Assembly: GCA_035310125.1 (NCBI GenBank)
Contig: DATGEP010000225.1
Span: 1-43,951 of the forward strand
From: DATGEP01 sp035310125
Lineage (GTDB): Bacteria; Chloroflexota; Ktedonobacteria; Ktedonobacterales; JADMIN01
Length of the DNA: 43,951 nt
Direction: 5' to 3'
Shown: piece by piece, positions 8,004-15,972 of the stretch
Position numbering within the stretch: the first letter of the stretch is position 1
Layout of the letters: each line of letters opens with the position of its first letter
Position numbers and translations under genes: made by a program
Notes under the pieces: model-generated
What the model was told of the DNA's origin: nothing
Seen by the model: the letters and a program-made list of their open reading frames with translations, nothing else
Databases searched by the model: none

Positions 8004-9134
8004 ATGGCGCGACGCAAGCAACCGGATTCCAGTAGCGGAAGCCGCGCAGGAGCGAATCGCTCGTACTCACTGGCAGATGCCCTTTCCGCGACACACGAGC
8101 ATACCGTGCCCGTCCTGCCAGCGGAAGATACGACCCCAGCGCGCAAAACGCCTTCCAGGGGAACGTCTGGTCCATCGCCTACTCGCACTACCCTGGCGCC
8201 GCGCACGGCGGCCCATCCCACACTGGCCGATACCACCGCTTCCACTACCCAAGGTAAGATTCCCCGACGGGTGACCCAGCAGCCAGCGTACAGTCCAGGC
8301 GCGCTCGCTGATGCGCCAACCAGGCGGCAGCCCGCGCTCTACACCGCGCCGGAGATGCTTGCCAGGCCGGCGTATCCGATGTACGGCGAACAGGGCGATA
8401 TCTCCGATGAGATTCGTGACGACGATGCAGACGATAGCCGCGCCCTTGTGCCCGGTCGCCCAACCATCGCGTTGCCCACGCTCACGGATGCGCAGCTCCC
8501 TGCCTTGCGTGGTGAGATCGAGGATCGCGAGCTGGCAGTGTACGATGAGCCGGCTGCGCCTGCCGTTTTCATTCACGGCGCGCGCAAAGCGCCACGCCCA
8601 TATGTGCATGTCGTGCCGCGCCGCATTGGCCGGCGCCCGTTCCTGGTGCAGTTCATCGTCGCCATGATGACTGTCATGGCGCTCTTTACGGTCGTGACCC
8701 TGGCGTCGCCGTTGTCCCAGAACGTTGCATTCGCCAATATGTTCCAGTCCTACGCGAACGCCGTGCCCTGGGTGCCCACCCCGACCCCAAAGCCGCGCCC
8801 AACAGCCACCCCCGTCCCATACAGTCCGCCACGCGGAAGCAATCCTGGCCAGCAGGCGGTCATCAACGAGATCGTCGCGGTATTCGGCGGCTATTCGCAG
8901 GGTGCGCTGGCGGTTGCCCGCTGCGAGTCGGGCTACGATCCGAATGCGTGGAATTCGTATCCCATCGGCAATAGCCACGCCGAAGGCGTGTTTCAGATTC
9001 TCTATCCCTCTACCTGGGATACCACTTCATTTGCGGCGGATTCCCCGTACAACTATGTGGACAATATCCTCGCCGCCCATCAGATCTTCTCGCGCGACGG
9101 CAACAGCTGGCGCGAATGGGCATGTCAGCCCTGA
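8004..9134 (+). CDS. Membrane-anchored protein with C-terminal lysozyme/transglycosylase-like domain
   Basis: 376 residues. A long disordered, Pro/Thr/Arg-rich N-terminal region (1-205) precedes one membrane helix (about 213-235). A proline linker follows (TPTPKPRPTATP), then a lysozyme-like domain from about 283 to the end. The motif ARCESGYDPNAW carries the likely catalytic Glu308; GVFQILYPSTW and a final WACQP match SLT/Rpf-like folds. The topology puts the domain outside, so it probably cleaves or remodels peptidoglycan, with a large cytoplasmic tail that could link it to other proteins. ATG 8004 has GGGAGG just upstream (7994-7999). Substrate specificity is uncertain. Confidence 0.8.
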   Translation: MARRKQPDSSSGSRAGANRSYSLADALSATHEHTVPVLPAEDTTPARKTPSRGTSGPSPTRTTLAPRTAAHPTLADTTASTTQGKIPRRVTQQPAYSPGALADAPTRRQPALYTAPEMLARPAYPMYGEQGDISDEIRDDDADDSRALVPGRPTIALPTLTDAQLPALRGEIEDRELAVYDEPAAPAVFIHGARKAPRPYVHVVPRRIGRRPFLVQFIVAMMTVMALFTVVTLASPLSQNVAFANMFQSYANAVPWVPTPTPKPRPTATPVPYSPPRGSNPGQQAVINEIVAVFGGYSQGALAVARCESGYDPNAWNSYPIGNSHAEGVFQILYPSTWDTTSFAADSPYNYVDNILAAHQIFSRDGNSWREWACQP

Positions 9135-9681
9135 CGAGTCATTATCGCCGCTCACACCCATCACCGGCTGGCGAGAGCGCGCCCCGCACCTTGGCCGCTG
9201 CGTGGATCTTCGCCAGCCCGGCTCGCGTCTTTACGTCCTCAGCGCGCTAGTTCGTCTCTCAGTGAGGACACTGTACCAGCCAGACACATACTGCGCGCCG
9301 CTCGCGGCCATTGAACGCCGGCGCCCAGCCACAATGCGCTGAAAAATCCCTCGGTAGCGCACCCTCCAGCTAGATCAACGGCGCCAGCCACATTCCCCAG
9401 TGGGCGGTTTCTCACGCCTGGCTTTCCGCATTCAAGCGCGAGGCACGTATAGCCTGTAGTGCCGGACACGGAAAGCGAGGTGATGCCCTAGAGACAGGCC
9501 GCGTATCGCATATCCCCAGCGGGCGCGGCACCCCCAAAACAACAAGACGGCCTGAAGCACGGCGGCTTGCACCCGCCCACTTCAGACCATCCGCAAAAGC
9601 GCTCGTCAGCTGGCACATCATGCCGACGCGCCAGCTGCCTCCCGTCAGCTCTGTTGTGCAGTTCCAGGTGGAGATCGCTTC
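9135..9681. other. Long intergenic region, no gene recognised
   Basis: About 550 bases between the lysozyme-like gene and the small secreted peptide. Frames here are Arg/Pro-rich shadows without ribosome-binding sites. Partial resemblance to riboswitch-like stretches was examined on both strands without a match to any known consensus. It may hold the promoter and a long leader for the peptide gene. Confidence 0.4.
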
Positions 9682-9921
9682 ATGCCCACTATAGACGAAT
9701 CCGCGCGCTCCGCGCAATATGGCCAGTCGTTTTTCCAGGCGCTGCGTATTCCGCGCGCCGCCGCGTGCCGTCTCGTGTTGCTGCTCACCATCGTGGGAGC
9801 GGCCTACGCGCCAGGCGTGATGGTGTCTCGAACGCCACGCGCGCAGGTGTCAGCAGTCTCGCACGCGGCCATCGCCGTGCTACCGATGGTGCAATGCCCT
9901 GGTGTGGCGTTGCCCTGCTAG
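9682..9921 (+). CDS. Small secreted peptide, unknown function
   Basis: 79 residues. A basic segment (about 22-31) precedes a hydrophobic core, RLVLLLTIVGAAYA, ending in an Ala-x-Ala-type cleavage site near residue 44. The mature part would be about 35 residues ending in a Cys-x5-Cys tail (CPGVALPC). ATG 9682 has AGGTGGAG about 8 bases upstream. A strong factor-independent terminator begins 43 bases after the stop, as expected for a monocistronic gene. No homologue is recognised. Alternatives are a short membrane peptide or a chance frame, but signal sequence, ribosome-binding site and terminator together favour a real gene. Confidence 0.5.
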   Translation: MPTIDESARSAQYGQSFFQALRIPRAAACRLVLLLTIVGAAYAPGVMVSRTPRAQVSAVSHAAIAVLPMVQCPGVALPC

Positions 9922-9964
9922 CTGGGCCATTCGCCCGCCTTCCCGTAAAAACATCGTATTCCGT

Positions 9965-10000
9965 AGCCGCCACCAGTGTCCGGCAGGTGGCGGCTTTTTT
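9965..10000 (+). terminator. Strong intrinsic terminator
   Basis: A perfect 10-bp stem, AGCCGCCACC (9965-9974) with GGTGGCGGCT (9986-9995), has an 11-base loop and runs straight into TTTTTT (9995-10000). It ends the transcript carrying the small secreted peptide. Confidence 0.9.
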
Positions 10001-10042
10001 GACGAATGCGCGCTCTCCTATGCTCCTTCGCGGGGTCTGGCG

Positions 10043-10051
10043 TGATATACT
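10043..10051 (+). promoter_or_regulatory. Extended -10 promoter of the TPR gene
   Basis: TGATATACT is an extended -10 (TGn plus TATACT at 10046-10051) with no clear -35, about 60 bases before the TPR gene. The identical 9-mer precedes the VOC gene at 42081. Confidence 0.5.
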
Positions 10052-10113
10052 TTGGTACGCTCCCCGCACACAGCACGGCGAGCATCCTCCTGAGATGCCT
10101 GTAGGAGTATGGC

Positions 10114-11253
10114 ATGGGGCCAGTGTCTTTGCGTGTCGCTGATTCCCTCTCGTGGCATACGGAGCCCGGTTATTCTTCAGACGCCGGTCGCGCCTTACGT
10201 CGTGCCTATGCTCACCTGCGCGTTGGTCGCAGGGACCTGCGCGGCTACGTCACCGCCTACCGAGACCTGCTTCCATACATCAACTTCCCCATGGCTCGCC
10301 ATCAATATTTGCGCGCCGCCTACGTCATGGCGATGGCCTGTGCCGCCGTAGGTGACAGCTCCGCGGCAATCGCCTGGTGCGATAAAGCACTGGCCCTCAC
10401 ATTTACGTTGGATATTCCTGACGCTCGCATAGACCTGTTCTATCTGCGTGGCCAATGCCGGCGCGCGCTCCTGCGATTTCGCGACAGCGCCGCCGATCAC
10501 CGGCGGGCACTGGGCATCTATCGCCAGTTTGCCAACCGTGGTGGATCTCCTGATAACGCATTGGAAATGGATCTGCTGACCCAACTTGCCGGCACCGACT
10601 TCTATCTCGGTGAATACGCAGCGGTCCGGCGGCATCTCGATGACGCGATTGCCATCCGGCGCCGCACAAAGATTGATCCACTCACCGCCGCGAACGTTGA
10701 ATGGATGGAGGCGCACCTCTACCGCTGGAGCCGGCAGCCGGCACGCGCTTTGCAGCCCGCACTGGTTGCCGCACAGATTTTTACGGAGTCTGGCTCACCG
10801 GCCTCAGCCGCTCGCATTCACACCTTCGCGGCCGATATTCAGCTCGATTTCGCCGATACGCTGCCTTTGGGATCAGATCGCGATGCTCAGATTGTCGCCG
10901 CTGGAGACCACCTCGCGCTGGCACAGGATCTGGCCGAGGAGGCGCAGGAAGAAGTCGGTATCGGGCTTGCCCTACTGACCGAGATTCGCTACAGCCGGAT
11001 TATCGGGGAAAACGAGAGCCGGATTGACCTGACGGAAGATGTCATTCACGCGGCCCGCCTGCTTGGCGATGCGGCGCTGCTGGCGCAGGCGTACACCACC
11101 CTGGGAGATGAGCTTGCGGCGCTGAATCGCCTGGATGCCGCCCTGAGCTGTTACCAACACTCGCTGGACATATTGAAGGGTGGTGAGGTGCCCGCCCTTG
11201 GCGTATGGGCAGAGCGCGCGCTGCACCACGCCCGCGAGCGGCGCGACGATTGA
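10114..11253 (+). CDS. Tetratricopeptide-repeat protein, unknown role
   Basis: 379 residues, almost entirely helical. TPR-like pairs recur (YVMAMACAAVGDSSAAIAWCDKAL, FYLRGQCRRALLRFRDSAADHRRAL, and near the C-terminus AYTTLGDELAALNRLDAALSCYQHSL). No signal peptide, no HTH and no enzymatic motif, so a cytoplasmic scaffold or regulator arm is likely. It resembles the TPR half of the HTH/ATPase regulators common in this kind of genome, but lacks the DNA-binding and ATPase parts. ATG 10114 has AGGAG 6 bases upstream (10103-10107). Confidence 0.75.
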   Translation: MGPVSLRVADSLSWHTEPGYSSDAGRALRRAYAHLRVGRRDLRGYVTAYRDLLPYINFPMARHQYLRAAYVMAMACAAVGDSSAAIAWCDKALALTFTLDIPDARIDLFYLRGQCRRALLRFRDSAADHRRALGIYRQFANRGGSPDNALEMDLLTQLAGTDFYLGEYAAVRRHLDDAIAIRRRTKIDPLTAANVEWMEAHLYRWSRQPARALQPALVAAQIFTESGSPASAARIHTFAADIQLDFADTLPLGSDRDAQIVAAGDHLALAQDLAEEAQEEVGIGLALLTEIRYSRIIGENESRIDLTEDVIHAARLLGDAALLAQAYTTLGDELAALNRLDAALSCYQHSLDILKGGEVPALGVWAERALHHARERRDD

Positions 11254-11329
11254 GCGGGATGGGATAAAGAATCGCCCTGGCTCCCGCGCGCCGCGCATGC
11301 GACAGCTTCATTCGGGAGCATTGTGACAG

Positions 11330-11364
11330 TCGGTGGCGGATAAAGGCATTCATCGAGCCACCGA
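11330..11364. terminator. Inverted repeat between convergent TPR and galT genes
   Basis: TCGGTGGC (11330-11337) and GCCACCGA (11357-11364) form a perfect 8-bp stem around a 19-base loop, in the 147-base gap between converging genes. No T run flanks it, so its role as a bidirectional terminator is only suggested by position. Confidence 0.35.
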
Positions 11365-11400
11365 GTACGCACGCACATCGAATGTCGGACCTTGGGCAGG

Positions 11401-12438
11401 CTAGCGCGGCGCGCGCTCGCGCGAGCGGATTGCCGCCTCGCGCAATGTGGCGGCGGCGGCCTCCGGCAGCACATCTACAATGAAGCTGCCAGCTCCCAGC
11501 TCGCTACCCGCCAGGTATTTCAAGCGGTCTCGTGTGCGATGCGGCGGGTAAAACTCGAAGTGCAAGTGCGCGATACCAGTATGGTCCTCGCCAATGGTCG
11601 GCGCCTGATGAATTCCCATCACATAGGGAAGAGAGAATCCCCAGAGAGCGTCATACGCGGATAGCGTCTGTTTCAGCACCACCGCCAGATCGCGCTGCTC
11701 CGCGGCGGTGAGCTGAGCAATTGACGATATGCAGCGGTTGGCGTAGATGTGTACCTCATACGGATAATGCGCGTAGTAGGGCACAAACGTAGTAAATGAG
11801 TCGCCACGCACGACGATGCGGCGACCGTCGGCAAGTTCCTGAGCGAGGATGGCGCAGTGCAGGCAGCTCCCGCTATGGGTGTCGGCGTATGCCCGCGCGG
11901 CTGCTAGCTCCCGCGCGGGCCGCGGCGGTATGAAGGGATAGGCGTAGATCTGGCCGTGTGGGTGCTGCAACGTAACGCCAATAACCTCACCTTTGTTCTC
12001 AAATATGAAGACGTAGCGCACATCTGGTATGCCGCCAAGCTCTATGTAGCGATCAGCCCAGACTTCGATGAGCTGCCGAATGCGCTCCTCACTTAGCTGT
12101 GCCAGCGTAGTCGTATGCTCATCCGTATACAGGACAACCTCGCAGACCCCATACCCCGGTCGTGTCCCTGCCAACGTCGCTTCCTGAGTGTCGTGCGCAT
12201 CCAGCGCCAGGTGCGCTTCCGCGTCATCGGGCGTGGGCGCGCTGAGCGATAGTGACGGGAAACGATTCTCGAAGACGACGATCTCGTAGGAAGAAAATGG
12301 CACTTCAGTAGGGAAGCGCTCGTCACGTGTCGGGCAGAGTGGACACCAGGTGACAGGCGGCAAGAAGGTCCGATCCTGCCGCCAGGGCGCATAGATGACC
12401 CATTCAGAGAGCGTCGGATCCCAACGAAGCTGACTCAT
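11401..12438 (-). CDS. galT: Galactose-1-phosphate uridylyltransferase
   Basis: 345 residues. GalT exchanges UDP-glucose and galactose-1-phosphate in the Leloir pathway. The active site HPHGQ (159-163) carries the nucleophilic His161, and the N-terminal CPLC (Cys32, Cys35) is a usual zinc ligand pair. Length matches the family. The ATG at 12438 has AGGGAG six bases upstream; the longer frame to 12492 adds unrelated residues. It is the last gene of the minus-strand alpha-galactoside operon and processes galactose released by the GH36 enzyme. galK and galE are not in the window. Confidence 0.93.
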   Translation of the reverse strand: MSQLRWDPTLSEWVIYAPWRQDRTFLPPVTWCPLCPTRDERFPTEVPFSSYEIVVFENRFPSLSLSAPTPDDAEAHLALDAHDTQEATLAGTRPGYGVCEVVLYTDEHTTTLAQLSEERIRQLIEVWADRYIELGGIPDVRYVFIFENKGEVIGVTLQHPHGQIYAYPFIPPRPARELAAARAYADTHSGSCLHCAILAQELADGRRIVVRGDSFTTFVPYYAHYPYEVHIYANRCISSIAQLTAAEQRDLAVVLKQTLSAYDALWGFSLPYVMGIHQAPTIGEDHTGIAHLHFEFYPPHRTRDRLKYLAGSELGAGSFIVDVLPEAAAATLREAAIRSRERAPR

Positions 12439-12559
12439 GATGGACTCCCTCATTCTCGCTACCAGCCATTGAGGGCGCTTTGTTCTCCCCACCTGGCTCT
12501 AGGAACCGATACCTGATGAGGTAGCGTCCATCTTCTTTTCGCAAACGCTCTTTGCTCAT
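12404..12559 (-). CDS. Small basic ORF overlapping the galT start
   Basis: 51 residues beginning MSKERLRKEDGRYLIRYRF, a charged N-terminus with a beta-like DGRYLI segment and a low-complexity tail. Its stop lies 35 bases inside galT, in another frame, so the two would be translationally coupled. The opening resembles small proteins I recall beside GalT in related bacteria, but that is memory, not a search. The ribosome-binding site is weak. It may equally be a leader peptide. Confidence 0.45.
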   Translation of the reverse strand: MSKERLRKEDGRYLIRYRFLEPGGENKAPSMAGSENEGVHHESASLGSDAL

Positions 12560-12707
12560 AGTAGGTTTGGTAATAGGCCGCGCTGTCCCTGCGTGCGCTT
12601 CCCCCTCCCCGACGGGAGGTTTTCTCCTCAAGCCACTCATTGGTAACACACCGCCACATCTTCACGAGCAGGGAGAATGGCGCATCTTGGCACATTCTCA
12701 CCCGCGA

Positions 12708-14051
12708 TTATCCAATAGACTCACTCGACACGAGCGGCGTAGTAGACGACGGTCGCAGCAGTCTGCGTGTGGTTTCGAGCCCCCACGCGTCCAGCGCGCC
12801 GAGCTGGTCGCTGGACCCACGCAAGCCGCCATACTGTTCAACATGTGCAGCCCATGCCTCCCGACTTTCGACCTCCGGCCGAACGATCAGGCAGTCGGGA
12901 TCGTTGACCCACCACCGCGCATGCTGGAAGGCTCTGGCGCGTCCGGCCATCACGGCGGAACGCTGTGCCGGGCGGCTGACATCGCCGCCTGGCGGCTCGA
13001 CGGACAGCGCCACATCAGGACTGATACGCATCGCCTCTACCATGCCGATGCTCGGCAAAAGCGGAGCGCCGCACCCAAGCAGCGTCGCCTGCTCCCCCAC
13101 CGCCTCACGGATGAGTCGCAACGCCGCACGATACGCTGTGACCGGCTCAATGGTCTCGTGGCGGCGGCCAGGAATGGCACCGGCGTAGAGAAAATCAATC
13201 TTGAAGAAATCGAATCCCCAGCTCGCCAGCGTGCGGAATACCTGCCGTAAGTAGGCTGCCGCGTCGGGATGCGTCACATCGAGCGGAATCAGACGCTGGC
13301 CCCAGTTAAAGCCCGCATCCGCCTCGCTCACCAGCCAGTCGGGATGCTCCCGCGCGAGCTGGCTGCGCTCGCCCACGAGGAGCGGTGCCGTCCATATCCC
13401 CGCGCGGCGCCCCGTGTCGCGGATGCGGCTGGCCAGGTCGGCAAGCGGATGTGTGAAGCGCGAGCTGCGCTCCAACCAATCACCTATTCCGGCCTGGTAA
13501 CCATCGTCAAGCTGGACAACGCCTACGTCGAGGCTCAAGCGTTCGATTGCCGCCAGGTTCTCCAGAACATCGGCCTCTGCCACCTGAGTGAAGTACTGAT
13601 ACCACGTGCACCAGATAGGCGGCAGCGATTGAACCGGCGCGATGCCAAGACGCGCCGCCAGCTCATCAGCCCATTGCGCTAGCGCTCGCTCAATCCCGCC
13701 GTGGTACCTATCTTCGCGGACTGCTCCGTCCGCGGAGACCACCAGCCGGCCATCACGGGCGCTCAAGCGAATAGTTGGGACCTCGCGGGAGGGGTCAGGC
13801 GCCGACCAGACGCGCACCGGGTCGCCATCGCCCGGATCGAGCGCCAGCAACCCCTCGCCCTGAAATCCAGTGTCGGGCGCGGGTATCTCGGGGCGAAAGC
13901 CCATCGTGTGGGCGACCGCGCTCGATGCGCGTGGTGATTGTTGAGTTGCTGGATATATTCCGGTTGGGCTCCACGATTGCCAGCCATGCTCGAACACGAC
14001 GGCGGTTGGACTCGCGGGAGCGTCGGCGATATCGCGAAATGCTGCTGTCAC
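12708..14051 (-). CDS. Alpha-galactosidase, glycoside hydrolase family 36 (short form)
   Basis: 447 residues. A short N-terminal beta region has the GH36 HGWQSWSP motif (22-29). The (beta/alpha)8 barrel follows from about 143, with WCTWYQYF, QLDDGYQ (180-185) and the nucleophile Asp286 in FFKIDFLY. Asp346 (MRISPDVA) is the likely acid/base; the 60-residue spacing equals that of the Thermotoga enzyme (Asp327/Asp387) as I remember it. It is shorter than typical 550-750-residue members and lacks most of the C-terminal beta domain. No signal peptide, so it hydrolyses imported melibiose/raffinose-type sugars. Start GTG at 14051 after AAGGAG. Confidence 0.87.
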   Translation of the reverse strand: MTAAFRDIADAPASPTAVVFEHGWQSWSPTGIYPATQQSPRASSAVAHTMGFRPEIPAPDTGFQGEGLLALDPGDGDPVRVWSAPDPSREVPTIRLSARDGRLVVSADGAVREDRYHGGIERALAQWADELAARLGIAPVQSLPPIWCTWYQYFTQVAEADVLENLAAIERLSLDVGVVQLDDGYQAGIGDWLERSSRFTHPLADLASRIRDTGRRAGIWTAPLLVGERSQLAREHPDWLVSEADAGFNWGQRLIPLDVTHPDAAAYLRQVFRTLASWGFDFFKIDFLYAGAIPGRRHETIEPVTAYRAALRLIREAVGEQATLLGCGAPLLPSIGMVEAMRISPDVALSVEPPGGDVSRPAQRSAVMAGRARAFQHARWWVNDPDCLIVRPEVESREAWAAHVEQYGGLRGSSDQLGALDAWGLETTRRLLRPSSTTPLVSSESIG

Positions 14052-14086
14052 GGCTCCATCACTCCTTGTTACCCCTCGTCACTGGC

Positions 14087-14977
14087 TCACTTGAACGACC
14101 CCGCAAACAGGCCTCCCAGGAATTGCCGCTGTAACACCGCGTAAATGATCAAGGTCGGGAGCGCGGCAAGGAGGCTGGCGGCGCTAATCAAGTTCCAGTT
14201 CGTGACAAACTCACCCCGCAATCCGCTCAATCCCAGCGTCACAGTGGCGTTGGCATCTGATTGGATGAGGGTGATGACCCAGAGATAATCATTCCATTTC
14301 CAGGTAAATTCGAGGGTAGCCAGCGCCGCCAGCGCGGGCCGGCACAGCGGAAGAATCACGCGCCACCAGATCCAGAAGACAGAGGCGCCGTCAACGGCGG
14401 CGGCATCGGTGAGATCCTTTGGGATCGTGCGCATGAAGTTATGGAGCACAAAGGTGCAGAACCCTAGCTCGAACGCGACGTGAATCGCGATCAGCGCCCA
14501 GAGGTTATCGTAGATGTTGAGGAAATTGGAAAGCCGGTAGACTGGAATCAGCAAAATCTGGAACGGCAAGAGCAGACCGGCGACGAAGATCATGAAGATT
14601 GCCCGGCTGCCTCTGAAGCGGTGTCTCGCGAGCACATAGGCCGACATCGAGGAGAGGAGCAGCATCAAGATGACTGCCGGAATAACGACCAGGAAGGTGT
14701 TCAGGAAGTAATGGGAGAAGCCCCCGTCCGTCCAGGCTGACGTGAAGTTTTCGAGCGTCAGGGAATGTGGCGGAAAACTCCAGGGGCCATTGGCGGTGCC
14801 GTCGGCGAACGTGCGCAGTGCGGTGTAGAGTGCGCTCAGAATTGGAATCAGCCAGACGACGGCGATGATGGTGAGAATCACGTAGAGCAAGGTCGTTTTG
14901 ACACGGCGCGGCACGATATTTTTGCGGGTCCTGGAAATGGACTCGGCGGCCGGGCGGGCCAGAGTTGTCTCAGCCAT
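14087..14977 (-). CDS. Carbohydrate ABC transporter permease (MalG/MsmG type)
   Basis: 296 residues with six membrane segments, the first near 28-48. The EAA loop DAAAVDGASVFWIWWRVILPLCRPA (about 190-214) is the site that docks the ATPase. It belongs to the binding-protein-dependent inner-membrane permease family for sugars. The ATG overlaps the stop of the upstream permease by one base (TAATG), with GAGGAA before it, so translation is coupled. The alpha-galactosidase follows 36 bases downstream. Confidence 0.92.
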   Translation of the reverse strand: MAETTLARPAAESISRTRKNIVPRRVKTTLLYVILTIIAVVWLIPILSALYTALRTFADGTANGPWSFPPHSLTLENFTSAWTDGGFSHYFLNTFLVVIPAVILMLLLSSMSAYVLARHRFRGSRAIFMIFVAGLLLPFQILLIPVYRLSNFLNIYDNLWALIAIHVAFELGFCTFVLHNFMRTIPKDLTDAAAVDGASVFWIWWRVILPLCRPALAALATLEFTWKWNDYLWVITLIQSDANATVTLGLSGLRGEFVTNWNLISAASLLAALPTLIIYAVLQRQFLGGLFAGSFK

Positions 14978-15930
14978 TAGAGTTCCTCGTCTGTCCGCAT
15001 GACCTGCACGACGTACGTGATGATGAAGCCGAGTGAGATGAGCAGCAGGACGACCGCCACTGCGGCGCCGTAGCCAAGCTGATAATTGTGAATGGCAGCA
15101 TTGAACATCAACGTCGCCAGCACCTCGGTCGCGTGGTTAGGACCTTCCAACCCGTTGGTCATGACGTAGACGAGGTCGAAGGCGCGCAATGACTCGATGA
15201 TCGTAATGACGAGCACGATGACTGTGACCGGCTTGAGCAGCGGCAGCGTTACCCGGCGGAAGACCTGCCACTCGTTCGCGCCGTCCACCACGGCAGCCTC
15301 GCGCATTGCCGGGTCAAGCCCCTTTAGGCCAGCCAGATAGAGCACCATCACGTAGCCGACGTGCCGCCAGATTGCCGCGGTGAGCACCGCCGCCAGCGCA
15401 AGATGGGGATCGGCCAGCCAGCCTGGGGAAATCTTGCCGTGACTGATGAGACCGAGCACCGTGTTGACGAGTCCGTCGTCGGGCTTGAAGAACCATGTGA
15501 ACATCAGTCCAATGACGGGCAGCGACAGCACCAGCGGCAGGTAGATAGCACTCTGGTACAGACGGGTAAACTTGAGCCGTCTATCCAGGACGACGGCGAG
15601 CGCCAGCCCCGCCGACATTGGAATAGAAATGAACACGATGAGCCAGACGAGGTTGTTGACCAGCGCCTGCTGGAAAAGCGGGTCATGGATCAGGCGCGCG
15701 TAGTTCTGTAATCCGATCCATTCGGGCGCGGAGACGTTGTCCCAGCGTGTAAACGAGATGACGATGGTGGCCACCGCCGGACCCCAGACCCAGATCGCGT
15801 AGATGGTCAACGGAATCGCGAGGAACAGAACCAGGGTAACGTTATCGCGTGAAAGCGCCCGCCCGCGTCGGGGCGCTCTCACGCGAGCAAGCGCGCTCTC
15901 CACAGTGCGAGCCACCGCTGTCATAGCCAT
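14977..15930 (-). CDS. Carbohydrate ABC transporter permease (MalF/UgpA type)
   Basis: 317 residues with six membrane segments starting near residue 28. The EAA motif is REAAVVDGANEWQVFRRVTLP (about 216-236). It partners the MalG-type permease encoded immediately downstream to form the transmembrane channel. The ATG at 15930 has GGGAG seven bases upstream. It lies 42 bases after the binding-protein gene. No ATPase gene is encoded in this operon, so a shared MsmK/MalK-type ATPase elsewhere is probably used. Confidence 0.92.
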   Translation of the reverse strand: MAMTAVARTVESALARVRAPRRGRALSRDNVTLVLFLAIPLTIYAIWVWGPAVATIVISFTRWDNVSAPEWIGLQNYARLIHDPLFQQALVNNLVWLIVFISIPMSAGLALAVVLDRRLKFTRLYQSAIYLPLVLSLPVIGLMFTWFFKPDDGLVNTVLGLISHGKISPGWLADPHLALAAVLTAAIWRHVGYVMVLYLAGLKGLDPAMREAAVVDGANEWQVFRRVTLPLLKPVTVIVLVITIIESLRAFDLVYVMTNGLEGPNHATEVLATLMFNAAIHNYQLGYGAAVAVVLLLISLGFIITYVVQVMRTDEEL

Positions 15931-15972
15931 CGCTTGACTCCCTTCTGTTATCGAGACGCGCTGCCAAAGCCG

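Noticed and set aside
9300..9450. Cobalamin or other riboswitch
   Set aside because: Fragments reminiscent of conserved boxes appear on the minus strand, but order and spacing do not fit any known consensus.
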